Below are positions 46,774-56,999 of a DNA stretch of 64,000 bases, one piece after another. Both the position numbers and the translations under genes were made by a program. Each line of letters opens with the position of its first letter. The first letter of the stretch is position 1. Under the pieces are notes generated by a model that saw nothing but the letters and a program-made list of their open reading frames with translations, ran no database searches and was not told the origin of the DNA. This stretch comes from Cellulophaga sp. HaHa_2_95. GTDB taxonomy: Bacteria; Bacteroidota; Bacteroidia; Flavobacteriales; Flavobacteriaceae. The DNA lies in assembly GCF_019278565.1 (NCBI RefSeq), contig NZ_CP058988.1, positions 4,340,001 through 4,404,000 of the forward strand. Reading direction: 5' to 3'.

Positions 46774-48084
46774 TTAGGAATCTATTGCTGTTTTTGGAAC
46801 TTTTAATAGGAAAGCAAAAACACCTGCCAAAATAAAGAATACCCCTCCAAAAAGTATTGCATTTACAGCACTACCCCCTAATAGATTTTTAAAAATAGGA
46901 CCAAAAGTTACGGTTTGAATTCCCATCGGTATTACGATCATCATATTTAGAATCCCCATATAGACCCCTCGTCGGTCTTGCGGTACAATCTTAGAAACCA
47001 TCGTGTAAGGTATGCCCATCATTGCTGCCCAACCAATACCAAATAAAATCATTGGAATTAGAACTAAAATAGGGTCAGAAATATAAGGTATCGCAAATAA
47101 GGCCATACCGGTACCAAACAAACTCAAGGCGTATACTTTCTTACCTCCGAATTTCAAGGTTAATGGGACCAAAACTAAGGCTACTACAGCAGTTACAATA
47201 TTATATGTTAAACTCATTTTTGCAGATTGAGATGCCGCTGTAGAAATATCATACCCCATAGTTGTTCTAAATAAAGGAGTAATAAACTGCCAATAAACAA
47301 ACAACGCATACCACTGAAATAAGTATACAATAGAAAGCATCCACATAAATCGAGGCATTTCTTTAATAGCTTTACTAATTTCTATAAAAGGCATCTTTAC
47401 CCGCTCTAAAAAAGACAAGGCCTTATGCGAATTTATTTCTTTCATTTCTTCTTCAGAAGGCGGAATTTCCGGTGTTTTTAACACCGACCATAAAATAGTT
47501 GTAATGGATAAAATAGCACCAATAAAAAAGGAATAATACAACCATTGCGGAATAGCACCTTTTACCTCTACATCACTACCAAACCATTGCTGAAATAAGA
47601 CAATAGACAAAGTTGCCAATAAAATACCTCCTCCAACAAATAAACTCTGCATTTGGTACCCCAAACTCAATTGTTTCTCTGGCAACTTATCACCAACAAA
47701 GGCCCGGTAAGGCTCCATTGCCATATTATTACCTACATCTAGAATCCAAAGCAGCCCAACTGCGAACCATAATGTAGGACTTAAAGGAAAAGCAAAAAGA
47801 CAAAGACTACCTAAAATTGCCCCAAGTAAAAAGAAAGGTTTTCTACGCCCCCATTTCGCAGACCAAGTTTTATCAGAAACTGCCCCAATAATTGGCTGCA
47901 CAATTAACCCTGTTACTGGACCTGCAATATTTAATATTGGAAGCATTTCTTCTGGCGCACCTAAATATAAAAATATTGGATTTATAGCTGTTTGTTGTAA
48001 TCCAAAGCTATATTGAATTCCTAAGAATCCAACATTCATATTAAAGATCTGCCAAAAGGTTAAGTTTGGTTTTTTTATTTTCAT
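46774..48084 (-). CDS. Major facilitator superfamily transporter (SLC45/GPH sugar-type)
   Basis: The protein has 436 residues with about twelve membrane helices. It begins with LTFWQIFNMNVGFLGIQYSF and has the loop motif GAVSDKTWSAKWGRRKPFF between helices 2 and 3, seen in SLC45-like and GPH-type sugar:cation symporters, and DRRGVYMGILNM later. Flavobacterial homologues often sit beside maltodextrin genes, but none is here, so the substrate is open; an oligosaccharide is the best guess. The 169-bp gap before it holds no feature I can support. Confidence 0.88.
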   Translation of the reverse strand: MKIKKPNLTFWQIFNMNVGFLGIQYSFGLQQTAINPIFLYLGAPEEMLPILNIAGPVTGLIVQPIIGAVSDKTWSAKWGRRKPFFLLGAILGSLCLFAFPLSPTLWFAVGLLWILDVGNNMAMEPYRAFVGDKLPEKQLSLGYQMQSLFVGGGILLATLSIVLFQQWFGSDVEVKGAIPQWLYYSFFIGAILSITTILWSVLKTPEIPPSEEEMKEINSHKALSFLERVKMPFIEISKAIKEMPRFMWMLSIVYLFQWYALFVYWQFITPLFRTTMGYDISTAASQSAKMSLTYNIVTAVVALVLVPLTLKFGGKKVYALSLFGTGMALFAIPYISDPILVLIPMILFGIGWAAMMGIPYTMVSKIVPQDRRGVYMGILNMMIVIPMGIQTVTFGPIFKNLLGGSAVNAILFGGVFFILAGVFAFLLKVPKTAIDS

Positions 48085-48253
48085 GACGTGTAATTAAGCA
48101 ACAAATGAAATTACGTTATTCTAACAATATTCTAAGAATTTTACACAATCCTTATTATTTGCGATTGAAGATAACACTTTAATAAAATATCTTAAGTTTT
48201 GTTGTCAAAAAATGCAGAAATTTAAAGGCGAAATCGTTATAGTTTTTACGAAA

Positions 48254-49174
48254 CTATTTTAGAAAATCGATATTTCGTTTCAATCCGGAAAATTTTGTTC
48301 TTTTTACTGCGGATTTCTGAAACACTTTTTTAAACACATCTTCTGTAATTTCTTCCCAATCTTTTTTTGTTAGGGACAATAAATCAGGATGCGGATTAAA
48401 CAAAGGCTCCTTATGTGGTTTAGAAAATCGATTCCACGGGCACACATCTTGGCACACATCGCAGCCAAATGCCCAATCATCAAATTTACCTTGAAATTCT
48501 TGGGGAATTTCATTTTTTAATTCGATTGTAAAATAGGAAATACATTTACTACCATCTACCACATAAGGCTGCACAATAGCTTGTGTAGGACAGGCATCAA
48601 TACAAGCGGTACAAGTACCACAATGATCGGTTACGGGATGGTCATAAGTTAAATCTAAATCGACAATCAACTCGGCAATAAAATAAAAAGAACCTGTTTT
48701 TTGGGTCAATAAGTTACTGTGCTTACCGATCCAACCCAGACCACTTTTTGCTGCCCAAGCTTTGTCCAATACAGGCGCAGAATCTACAAAAGCCCTGCCT
48801 CCTACTTCCCCTATCTCTTCCGAGATAAATTCTTGTAGCTGCTTAAGTTTACCTTTTATAACATGATGGTAATCCTGACCGTATGCATATTTAGAAATTT
48901 TAAAAGTATCTGATGTTTGTTGTTCCTCTGGATAATAATTTAGCGTAAGAGAAATAACAGATTTTGCATCATCTACCAATAAACGTGGATCTAATCGCTT
49001 ATCAAAGTGATTCTCTATGTATTGCATCTCACCATTCCCATTATTTTTTAACCATTTTTCTAAGCGAGGTGCCTCTTCTACAAGAAAATCTGCTTTAGAA
49101 ATTCCACAGGATAGAAACCCGAGGCGCAATGCTTCTGCCTTAATTAAATCGCTATGTTTTTCCTTAATACTCAT
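48254..49174 (-). CDS. queG: Epoxyqueuosine reductase
   Basis: The protein has 306 residues, the family length. N-terminal cobalamin-binding region, then two [4Fe-4S] motifs [16 protein letters not shown] and [13 protein letters not shown]. Conserved [20 protein letters not shown] precedes them. It carries out the last step of queuosine synthesis in tRNA, reducing epoxyqueuosine. It stands alone between the MFS gene and the divergent ABC exporter. Confidence 0.95.
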   Translation of the reverse strand: MSIKEKHSDLIKAEALRLGFLSCGISKADFLVEEAPRLEKWLKNNGNGEMQYIENHFDKRLDPRLLVDDAKSVISLTLNYYPEEQQTSDTFKISKYAYGQDYHHVIKGKLKQLQEFISEEIGEVGGRAFVDSAPVLDKAWAAKSGLGWIGKHSNLLTQKTGSFYFIAELIVDLDLTYDHPVTDHCGTCTACIDACPTQAIVQPYVVDGSKCISYFTIELKNEIPQEFQGKFDDWAFGCDVCQDVCPWNRFSKPHKEPLFNPHPDLLSLTKKDWEEITEDVFKKVFQKSAVKRTKFSGLKRNIDFLK

Positions 49175-49247
49175 TTAATAATAGGATAGTAACTTATAAA
49201 TTAAAGTGCTGCTTTTTAATGCCTTTTTTCTAAAAAAAAATTATTAT

Positions 49248-49276
49248 TGTAACAAATAATCTTTTTAGATACTAAC
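49248..49276 (+). promoter_or_regulatory. Weak ECF-like element upstream of the NatA-like gene
   Basis: TGTAAC (49248-49253), 16 bases, TACTAAC (49270-49276). It resembles the paired elements at 23763-23790 and 27581-27609 but has TA instead of GT in the -10 part and lacks the upstream block. Lies 26 bases before the ATG. Confidence 0.3.
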
Positions 49277-49302
49277 TAAGCGTACCAAATTAAACAACTA
49301 AG

Positions 49303-50058
49303 ATGATACATATTGAAAATCTGACCAAATCTTTTGTCGCTACTACAAAAAAAGGGTTTAAAAAAGAGTCTACTACAGTACATGCAGTAAACGCTATTTC
49401 TTTTGATTGCAAGCCTGGAAGAATCTTTTCACTACTAGGGCCTAATGGCGCTGGAAAAACCACTACACTCCGTATGATTGCAGGAATTATCAACCCTAGT
49501 TCGGGTACTGCTATAGTTGACGGCGTTGATATTTCAAAAGGAAACGATGAAGTAAAAAAGAGAATTGGTTTTTTGACAGGCTCAACTGGTTTGTATGAGC
49601 GTTTAAATCCAGATGAAACTATTGAATTTTTTGGAAAACTTTACAAAATACCAGAAGCACAACTTTCTGAACGTAAAGAATATTTGTTTGAAAAATTAGG
49701 AATCAATGATTTCAGAAAGAAAAGAATCGGACAAATGAGCACGGGTATGAAGCAAAAAGTATCTATTGCACGTACTTTAATTCATGATCCTGAAGTTTTA
49801 ATTTTTGATGAACCAACCTCTGGTCTTGATGTTATTACTGCCGAGAGTATTATTGATTTAATTCGTGAATCAAAAGAAAACAACAAAACAGTAATTTTTT
49901 CTTCCCACATTATGAGTGAAGTAGATTTATTGTGCGATGATCTTGCTATTATCAATAAAGGTGCTATAATCTATAATGATACTTTTGAGAATTTCAAGGG
50001 TGAGATGAAAGCTGCAAATTTGACTCAAGAATTTATTAATCGCGTAAAACAAGCTTAA
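49303..50058 (+). CDS. ABC transporter ATP-binding protein (NatA-like)
   Basis: The protein has 251 residues. Walker A GPNGAGKT (46-53), signature in QMSTGMKQKVSIARTL, Walker B LIFDEPTSGLD and switch histidine in VIFSSHIMSEV. The variant signature MSTGM is normal in NatA/DRA-type exporters. It pairs with the permease gene that starts 1 base after its stop. Homologues export sodium or drugs; substrate here unknown. Confidence 0.93.
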   Translation: MIHIENLTKSFVATTKKGFKKESTTVHAVNAISFDCKPGRIFSLLGPNGAGKTTTLRMIAGIINPSSGTAIVDGVDISKGNDEVKKRIGFLTGSTGLYERLNPDETIEFFGKLYKIPEAQLSERKEYLFEKLGINDFRKKRIGQMSTGMKQKVSIARTLIHDPEVLIFDEPTSGLDVITAESIIDLIRESKENNKTVIFSSHIMSEVDLLCDDLAIINKGAIIYNDTFENFKGEMKAANLTQEFINRVKQA

Positions 50059-50059
50059 G

Positions 50060-51238
50060 ATGAACGACTTATTTATAATTATAAAGAAGGAGCTTACGGA
50101 GCTTCTGAGAGATAAAAAAACTATAATCAACTCTATTGTTCTACCTACAGTATTAGTTCCTATTCTAATTTTCGGAGCTATGAAAGTAACCGAAATGATC
50201 GAGAAACAACAACAGGAAAAAACGGTCAAAATAGGCCTTGTAAATGCTCCTGCAGAATTTTCAGCTTTAATTGCTACAGATACGCTAAACAAAGTTACTA
50301 CCTATGAAAAAGTAGAGGACTTCAAAACTCTGATAGCCGATGAGACCATACAAAGTGCCATTGTTTTTCCTGCAGATTGGAACTCCCAAATGGAACAATT
50401 GAGCACTGGTGAGGTTCAAATTTTTAGAAACGGATCAAAAGAAAATGTCAATAAAAGAGTTACTAAATTAATTGAAACGTACAACACAACCTTAAAAGAA
50501 GAACGTATTGCCATTCTAAATATTCCTACACAAAAGATGACCCCTTTTACAGAGAATTATGTTGAGGTAGGAGAACAGAAGGAAGTTATAGGAAAAAGAA
50601 TAGGAGGCTTTATCCCTTACCTTTTTATCCTAACCATGTGGGGTGGTTGTTTACTTGCGGCTGTAGATTTAGTAACAGGAGAAAAAGAACGAAAAACTAT
50701 TGAAACCACCTTATCCCTACCTATTTCAAAATTCAAAGTACTCTTAGGAAAAGCTATTGTAGCCTCTCTTCTTGGTTTTATCCCTGCACTATTAAACTTA
50801 ATAGGACTTATTGTTGGACTGAAACTTTTTGACGGAATTCCAGATTCTTTTAAATCGGTAATTAGTGAAATGCTAAACTTTCAGTCCATTACATTAATAT
50901 TATTACTACTAATTCCTTTTGCTTTGTTTTTATCAGGATTTATTATTGCATTAGTTGCTGGCGCTACCTCATTTAAAGAGGCACAAAGTAAAGCATCACC
51001 AATTATCATGTTGATAATTATTCCGTTGGTTATGGCTATGATGCCAGGTATAGAATTAAATTGGACTACCGTATTAATTCCGGTATTAAATATTGGGTTA
51101 GGCGTCAAAGAAATCATGGCTGGAACTATTGACATGGTGCAATATTCCGTGATATTAATTTCACTTATTGCTTTTGCAATAGGAGCTGTTTATTTCAGCT
51201 ATAAAAAATTCTCTGACGAGAATGCAATTCTAAAATAA
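50060..51238 (+). CDS. ABC transporter permease (NatB-like)
   Basis: The protein has 392 residues of the ABC-2 type: one N-terminal helix (about 21-41), a large extracytoplasmic domain (about 45-170), then five or six C-terminal helices (about 180-390). DLVTGEKERKTIETTLSLP after the second helix is the NatB/YhaP hallmark. It forms an exporter with the preceding ATPase and is followed by a clear terminator. Confidence 0.92.
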   Translation: MNDLFIIIKKELTELLRDKKTIINSIVLPTVLVPILIFGAMKVTEMIEKQQQEKTVKIGLVNAPAEFSALIATDTLNKVTTYEKVEDFKTLIADETIQSAIVFPADWNSQMEQLSTGEVQIFRNGSKENVNKRVTKLIETYNTTLKEERIAILNIPTQKMTPFTENYVEVGEQKEVIGKRIGGFIPYLFILTMWGGCLLAAVDLVTGEKERKTIETTLSLPISKFKVLLGKAIVASLLGFIPALLNLIGLIVGLKLFDGIPDSFKSVISEMLNFQSITLILLLLIPFALFLSGFIIALVAGATSFKEAQSKASPIIMLIIIPLVMAMMPGIELNWTTVLIPVLNIGLGVKEIMAGTIDMVQYSVILISLIAFAIGAVYFSYKKFSDENAILK

Positions 51239-51262
51239 CTTAGAATTTAGATTAGATGGAGA

Positions 51263-51286
51263 GCCACAGAAATCTGTGGCTTTTTT
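51263..51286 (+). terminator. Terminator after the NatAB-like pair
   Basis: 8-bp perfect stem GCCACAGA/TCTGTGGC with a 2-base loop and T6. Its T-run overlaps the stop codon of the convergent P450 gene (stop at 51285-51287). Confidence 0.9.
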
Positions 51287-52613
51287 AGTTTCTAGCTGTA
51301 AAACTAATTAAGACATTTTCCGGCTTTAAAGAAATTAACGGATTTATTGTTACCTCTGGCAGAACAGTAGTCATTTTATATTTCTGAAGAAGCTCTGTAA
51401 CCGCAATGATCATTTCATACATAGCAAAATTATTCCCCACGCACATTCGTGGACCTGCCCCAAAAGGGTAATAATACTCCTGATATTCTTTCTTCTTTGA
51501 GGCATCAAAACGTTCTGGGTTAAATTCGTTCGGTGCTTCCCAAAAATTTTCATTTCTATGAAGCTCATAAATACTCATTAAAACCAAGGAGTCTTTTGGG
51601 ATATTTAAGCCTTCAAATTCATCATCTTCTATAGCCACCCGATCTATGATATAGGCTGGCGGATACAAGCGCATCGCCTCTTCAATACATTGCTGTACAT
51701 ATTTCAATTCTAGAAGTTGTGTTAAAACATCATCACCTTCTAACGAAATATTTTGCACCTCTTGGTATGCTTTCTCTTGAATTTCCGGGTGTTTGGCTAG
51801 TAAGAACACTAAAAAACTTAAAGCATTGGCTGTCGTTTCGTGTCCTGCAGTAAATAAAATTAAAACTTCATCTATCAATTGTTCTTTTGCCATTGCCGTA
51901 CCATCCTCATACCTGGCTTGCAATAACATATCTAATAGGTCATCTTTTTCCACAGCCGAGTTTCTGCGACTTTCTATTAGTTGATGCAAAATAGCTTGCC
52001 CATCTTTCGCTAAATTTAGATGCTTTTTGATTTGCCCACTGAGTTGAAACCACCAATTTAAATAAGGTTGGCGCATTTCTTTAATCAGCATCCTTTGATT
52101 AGTCTCTGTGATATACTGAAGCTGCGACATTTCTTCTTGAATATCATCCCTACTAAATAGTGATTTGGCCACTACTTGAAATGCCAAACTACTCATGATA
52201 GGATATACATCTATAGGATGAGTTACTGGTATATCTTTTATTTCTAATAAGATTGCTTCCCTGATGGTTCCTATTAAATTCCGTAATTTCTTTTTGTGAA
52301 ATGCAGGTTGCACCATCCTCCTATGAGTACGCCAGTGCTCTCCGTTAGACGTTAGTATTCCATGACCAATATACTTCGCCAAATCTTTGGTCTGCAAAGA
52401 AGATTTGTGATATTTTTTATGCTGTTTTTGAAGAATGTGCTTTATTAGTTGCGGACTTCGTGTAAAAGCCAGCTCATCTTTGACTCCAATTTTAACTCTA
52501 AATACATCTCCATATTTTTCAAAATTTTCGCGATGAAAAGGCAAAGGATTTTTTAAAATTCTTTTGCTATTCTTAAAGACTTCGAACTGTGAAACTATGG
52601 GTGTTTTCTTCAT
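51285..52613 (-). CDS. Cytochrome P450
   Basis: The protein has 442 residues. I-helix LFTAGHETTANAL with the proton-relay acid/threonine, ExxR in EEAMRLYPPA, and heme-binding loop FGAGPRMCVG with proximal Cys391. No membrane anchor, so soluble. The sequence style (YHKSSLQTKDLAKYIGHGIL) is like CYP4/CYP102-related fatty-acid or terpene hydroxylases, but the substrate cannot be named. Its ATG overlaps the ruvB stop (TAATG), so it is translated behind ruvB; no ferredoxin or reductase gene is adjacent. Confidence 0.95.
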   Translation of the reverse strand: MKKTPIVSQFEVFKNSKRILKNPLPFHRENFEKYGDVFRVKIGVKDELAFTRSPQLIKHILQKQHKKYHKSSLQTKDLAKYIGHGILTSNGEHWRTHRRMVQPAFHKKKLRNLIGTIREAILLEIKDIPVTHPIDVYPIMSSLAFQVVAKSLFSRDDIQEEMSQLQYITETNQRMLIKEMRQPYLNWWFQLSGQIKKHLNLAKDGQAILHQLIESRRNSAVEKDDLLDMLLQARYEDGTAMAKEQLIDEVLILFTAGHETTANALSFLVFLLAKHPEIQEKAYQEVQNISLEGDDVLTQLLELKYVQQCIEEAMRLYPPAYIIDRVAIEDDEFEGLNIPKDSLVLMSIYELHRNENFWEAPNEFNPERFDASKKKEYQEYYYPFGAGPRMCVGNNFAMYEMIIAVTELLQKYKMTTVLPEVTINPLISLKPENVLISFTARN

Positions 52614-53635
52614 TAAAATAATCCTCCTTGTACGCTACCTTTTATACGTCCTAAATGTTTATACGCTAATTCTGTCACTTCCCTACCTCTTGGCGTACGC
52701 ATAATAAAACCTTCTTGTATTAAAAAGGGCTCATACACTTCCTCAATTGTTTCTGCACTTTCAGAAACGGCGGTAGCCAAAGTGGTAATCCCCACCGGCC
52801 CTCCTTTAAACTTATCTATTAAGGTTATAAGGATCTTGTTATCCATTTCATCTAAGCCATGTGCATCAACATTTAAGGCTTTTAAAGCAAAACGAGAAAT
52901 CTCTAGATCAATTTTTCCATTTCCTTTTATCTGTGCAAAGTCGCGAACTCTACGCAATAGCGCATTACAGATACGAGGTGTTCCCCTACTTCTTCCTGCA
53001 ATTTCTGCGGCAGCATCTGCAGTTATAGGCATTTTTAAAATCTCTGAACTTCGCGTTACAATAGTCGCTAAAAGTTCTGAAGAATAGTATTGTAATCTAC
53101 TTTGTATTCCAAAGCGCGCACGCATTGGTGATGTTAACAGGCCAGAGCGTGTTGTTGCTCCAATCAGAGTAAACGGATTTAAATTTATCTGAACAGAACG
53201 CGCATTAGGCCCTGTTTCAATCATAATATCTATTTTATAATCCTCCATAGCAGAATACAAATATTCTTCTACAATGGGGCTTAATCTATGAATTTCATCA
53301 ATAAAAAGTACATCGCGCTCATCTAAGTTGGTTAATAAACCGGCTAAATCTCCTGGCTTATCTAAAACTGGGCCCGAGGTAATTTTTATCCCTACACCCA
53401 GTTCATTAGCAAGTATATGTGCTAAAGTTGTTTTACCAAGCCCTGGAGGACCATGAAAAAGCGTATGATCTAGCGCCTCACCACGTAAGTTAGCCGCCTC
53501 TACAAAAACCTTTAGATTTTCTAAAATTTGATCTTGACCTGTAAAGTCAGAAAAACTTATAGGCCTAAGTGCTTTGTCTATATCTACTTCTTCAGGAGTA
53601 AAGTTTTCATTAGTAGGGTCTAAATGTTCATTCAT
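52613..53635 (-). CDS. ruvB: Holliday junction branch migration helicase RuvB
   Basis: The protein has 340 residues. Walker A GPPGLGKT (62-69), Walker [12 protein letters not shown], sensor [11 protein letters not shown] with arginine finger region SPMRARFGI, and the C-terminal winged-helix domain ending in the helix with [14 protein letters not shown]. It is the hexameric motor that drives branch migration with RuvA. Behind it, overlapping, comes a P450 gene. Confidence 0.98.
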   Translation of the reverse strand: MNEHLDPTNENFTPEEVDIDKALRPISFSDFTGQDQILENLKVFVEAANLRGEALDHTLFHGPPGLGKTTLAHILANELGVGIKITSGPVLDKPGDLAGLLTNLDERDVLFIDEIHRLSPIVEEYLYSAMEDYKIDIMIETGPNARSVQINLNPFTLIGATTRSGLLTSPMRARFGIQSRLQYYSSELLATIVTRSSEILKMPITADAAAEIAGRSRGTPRICNALLRRVRDFAQIKGNGKIDLEISRFALKALNVDAHGLDEMDNKILITLIDKFKGGPVGITTLATAVSESAETIEEVYEPFLIQEGFIMRTPRGREVTELAYKHLGRIKGSVQGGLF

Positions 53636-53640
53636 AATAA

Positions 53641-53648
53641 CAAAGATA
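53641..53648 (-). promoter_or_regulatory. Bacteroidota -7 box upstream of ruvB
   Basis: TATCTTTG on the minus strand, 5 bases before the ATG, which leaves almost no leader; no TTG at the -33 distance. Confidence 0.3.
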
Positions 53649-53719
53649 GCGCAAAATTAAGATACTTCTAAAGCTACTATTTCTTATTATTTATGGATAG
53701 AATATTGTATTTTCATCTT

Positions 53720-55984
53720 ATGAAAAAGAATCATTACACTTTAGGCGTTTTACAATATATTCCATTTTTTTATGTGATTTGGTCAGATGACCTGCTCTCT
53801 GCTTCCGAAATAAACATTGTTACTACGGCATTTAAAGACGATGAAACCTTAACCGTTGAAGATCAGAAAACACTAACAAGTTGGTTGAACAAAAACAAAA
53901 AACCTTCTTCTCAAGAATTGAAGTCATGGAGGCTCACCATAAGTAATGCTCAAATTAAATTAATAGAGCATGATGCTTACCCCTTAGCTAATTTAGCTAA
54001 ACGATTGGTAGATCGTTATTTTTCCGAGACTCCCATAAATAAACAATTACAACACATTGAACTAAATCTGGGCATCCAACCCAATCATTACCATCATTTA
54101 TTTGATGTTGAAGTACAGCAAGAAGCTACCTCAGAATTTTACAATGCCAACGAATTAGATGCTATACTTAAGGGGGAGTTTGCCGCTGGTGTAACTGCAT
54201 TTCATGATGTTTTAAAAAATCCCGTTTTCAATTGGGAGATTCAACGAAATAAGGAGGAATTTAGAGCTACCGTTTTGCAGCAAGTAAAAGAATTAGCAAA
54301 GAATAACTATGGTGCTATGGCGTATCCTGAAGCCTATGGTGGATCAGAAGACATGCCTGGATATGCTTTTATTTTTGAGAATATCATGTTTGTTGACGGG
54401 AGCTTAGCTATAAAATTTGGGGTGCAGTTTGGGCTCTTTGGCGGAAGCATACAAAAATTAGGCACTAAATACCATCATGATTTGTATTTAGACACCACAG
54501 GAAAAGCTGAGTTATTAGGTTGTTTTGCTATGACAGAAACAGGTCATGGCTCCAATGTACGAGGTATAAAAACTACTGCAACTTATGAAAAAGAGACGGA
54601 TAGTATTATCATTCATACTCCCGGAAAAAACGACAATAAAGAATATATAGGTAATGCCTTAGATGCTACTATGGCTTCTGTTTTTGCACAGCTTATTGTG
54701 AATGGCAAAAACGAAGGCGTGCATGCTATTTTAGTTCCTGTACGCGATGAGCACCATCAATTACTTCCTGGAGTAAAAATCGAAGACAATGGATATAAAC
54801 TTGGATTGAATGGTGTGGATAATGGAAAAATATGGTTTAACCAAGTACGTGTTCCAAGAAAAAATCTATTAAATAAATATGGAGATATTACTGCAGAAGG
54901 TACCTATCATTCAGAAATAGAAAATCCAAACAAACGTTTTTTTACCATGCTTGGCACATTAGTTGGCGGAAGAATCTGTGTAGCAAGAGCAGGCTTAGGA
55001 GGCGCTAAAAAAGCCCTAACAATTACAGTAAAACATGCTTTAAAAAGAAGACAGTTTAACGATAATAAAAAAATACAAGAAGATTTATTGATGGACTACC
55101 CTACCCATCAATTAAGATTAACACCTCCTATTGCCAAAGCATATGTTTATGATATAACCCTTCAGCACATCATGAAAATATATAGTGATGATAGCAAAAC
55201 GGATAAACGTGAGATTGAAACGCAAGTGGCCGGTTTAAAATCTATTATTACCTGGTATGCAAATGATACTATCCAAGAATGCAGGGAAGCCTGCGGAGGG
55301 AAAGGGTATCTGATAGAGAATCGTATTGCCGATTTGAAAGGCGATGTAGACATTTTTACCACATTTGAAGGAGATAATAACGTTTTACTGCAATTAGCCG
55401 CAAAAGGTGTGCTATCTGATTTTAAGGCTGAGTTTAATAGTGCTGGTTTCGCATCAGTATTAAAACTACTAACATCACAACTAAACGATAAGCTAACCAC
55501 CATAAATCCCATCTATACGAACAAAACGGATCCTGATCATTTATACAATCCAAAATTTCATCAGCATGCATTTGAATATAGAACAAGAAGATTAACCTAT
55601 ACCTTAGCGATGCGGATTCGCGATTATATCAAAGATGGTGTGCCTTCTTACCAAGCATTTTTAAAAGTGCAAACACACTTATTAGCTTTAGGTAAAGCTT
55701 ACAGCTGTCAATTATCTTACGAAATCTTTTCAAAATTCACGGAGACTATCGCAGATGAGAAAAACAAAGCACTTTTTGAAAAATTAGGTACGTTACATGC
55801 CTTACACGAAATAAGACATGATGCTACTTGGTATCTAGAACAGGGATATATTGGCGGAACAAAATCAAAAGCCATCCGTCAACGTGTAGAACGTATTTGC
55901 ACAGAATTACGCCCTCATATAAATACGCTCGTAGACGGCTTTGGAATTCCAGAACATTTAATAACTGCCCCCATCGCAAAATAG
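53720..55984 (+). CDS. Large acyl-CoA oxidase/dehydrogenase with helical N-terminal domain
   Basis: The protein has 754 residues from ATG 53720 (an in-frame ATG at 53693 adds nine residues). The first about 90 residues form a helical domain (FFYVIWSDDLLSASEINIV) that resembles TerB-like domains. The FAD-dependent acyl-CoA oxidase core follows (about 130-540): LLGCFAMTETGHGSNVRGI, GGRICVARAGLG and EACGGKGYLIENRIADLKGD, with a C-terminal helical domain. It should oxidise acyl-CoA to enoyl-CoA in fatty-acid degradation. Its stop codon is 1 base from the stop of the convergent DUF2807 gene, without a terminator between. Confidence 0.9.
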   Translation: MKKNHYTLGVLQYIPFFYVIWSDDLLSASEINIVTTAFKDDETLTVEDQKTLTSWLNKNKKPSSQELKSWRLTISNAQIKLIEHDAYPLANLAKRLVDRYFSETPINKQLQHIELNLGIQPNHYHHLFDVEVQQEATSEFYNANELDAILKGEFAAGVTAFHDVLKNPVFNWEIQRNKEEFRATVLQQVKELAKNNYGAMAYPEAYGGSEDMPGYAFIFENIMFVDGSLAIKFGVQFGLFGGSIQKLGTKYHHDLYLDTTGKAELLGCFAMTETGHGSNVRGIKTTATYEKETDSIIIHTPGKNDNKEYIGNALDATMASVFAQLIVNGKNEGVHAILVPVRDEHHQLLPGVKIEDNGYKLGLNGVDNGKIWFNQVRVPRKNLLNKYGDITAEGTYHSEIENPNKRFFTMLGTLVGGRICVARAGLGGAKKALTITVKHALKRRQFNDNKKIQEDLLMDYPTHQLRLTPPIAKAYVYDITLQHIMKIYSDDSKTDKREIETQVAGLKSIITWYANDTIQECREACGGKGYLIENRIADLKGDVDIFTTFEGDNNVLLQLAAKGVLSDFKAEFNSAGFASVLKLLTSQLNDKLTTINPIYTNKTDPDHLYNPKFHQHAFEYRTRRLTYTLAMRIRDYIKDGVPSYQAFLKVQTHLLALGKAYSCQLSYEIFSKFTETIADEKNKALFEKLGTLHALHEIRHDATWYLEQGYIGGTKSKAIRQRVERICTELRPHINTLVDGFGIPEHLITAPIAK

Positions 55985-55985
55985 G

Positions 55986-56810
55986 CTATCGCTTATTAAG
56001 TTGTGAGGTATCTAAAAAATCGACTATAGTGATTGCTGCGGGCCCATATAAGTATGTCTTTGCAGAATCCTTAGAACTTAATGAAAAGTTATTAAAGGCT
56101 TTAATATAGGCGCTAGAAGATGCTTCTAGGGCTAAAGTTACATCGCCCGCATCTAGGTCGCTAGCCTTTAAACTTGCATTCTCAAATAGATGGACATTCA
56201 TACCCTCTGTATTTCCATTGATTTTTAATTGGGCATTTTTATACATATCAAAGTTCTGAACTTTTGTTGTTGCAAATATTTCAGCATCCACTCTATCTTT
56301 AAAAGACATATTTAAAGTATCTGCAACAATGTTTAACTCTGCAAAACTATTGTCTAACATCATTACCTCTACTGTTTGAGCATCTACATTTAACTGAAGT
56401 TTAGAGGAACCATAAGTACTAATTGCTAAAGCATCTGTATTAATATGATCCTTCATTTCTATCTTACCATCAACCATAGTAAGAGCATTCAGCGTATTAT
56501 AATACACAATAATCTCCATTTTCTTTTTAGCCACTATATTATAGAACGAACTGATTTTTAAGGTTTCGTCTTCTACCCTGAATTTTAATATATCTACCAA
56601 GTTATCATCTATCACTAAGCTAAACCCACAATCTGATGCTTTCCTTAAAACAATGTCGAGATCATCATTTAATTCAATGGCTGTAAAAGGGTCTAATTCT
56701 TGAGTAGTTTCTATCACTAATCTACTTCCTCTTATTTTAGGCTTACGCTGACCGTAGGAAAGACTTATAGAAAACAAGAAAATGGCAAGTGTAATTAATT
56801 TAAATTTCAT
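55986..56810 (-). CDS. Head GIN domain-containing secreted protein (DUF2807)
   Basis: The protein has 274 residues with a signal peptide ending SLSYG-QR. The body is a repetitive right-handed beta-solenoid typical of DUF2807 (putative auto-transporter adhesin head GIN domain), with LVIDDNLVDILKFRVED and MVDGKIEMKD. Function is unknown; these are small exported proteins frequent in Bacteroidota. The 134-bp leader up to the next terminator shows no promoter I would defend. Confidence 0.88.
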   Translation of the reverse strand: MKFKLITLAIFLFSISLSYGQRKPKIRGSRLVIETTQELDPFTAIELNDDLDIVLRKASDCGFSLVIDDNLVDILKFRVEDETLKISSFYNIVAKKKMEIIVYYNTLNALTMVDGKIEMKDHINTDALAISTYGSSKLQLNVDAQTVEVMMLDNSFAELNIVADTLNMSFKDRVDAEIFATTKVQNFDMYKNAQLKINGNTEGMNVHLFENASLKASDLDAGDVTLALEASSSAYIKAFNNFSLSSKDSAKTYLYGPAAITIVDFLDTSQLNKR

Positions 56811-56944
56811 CTATGGTTATGTTTTATTAAAAGATTCATGTAGCGACTAAAATTACTAAGTGTTCATAAAGTGCATTTTAAGTCACCGTTTTAAAACTTA
56901 TAACTAGCAAAAATGAGTCCAAATTATAGTTGAGTTAAAATTAT

Positions 56945-56983
56945 AAAAAAAGCCCTTTGTATAATGTACAAAGGGCTTTTTTT
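56945..56983. terminator. Terminator of the respiratory operon
   Basis: Long perfect stem (AAAAAAAGCCCTTTGTA at 56945-56961 with its complement at 56967-56983, 5-base loop), 16 bases after the coxA stop; symmetrical A/T runs make it functional both ways. Confidence 0.93.
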
Positions 56984-56999
56984 ATTCAATAAGATTTTA

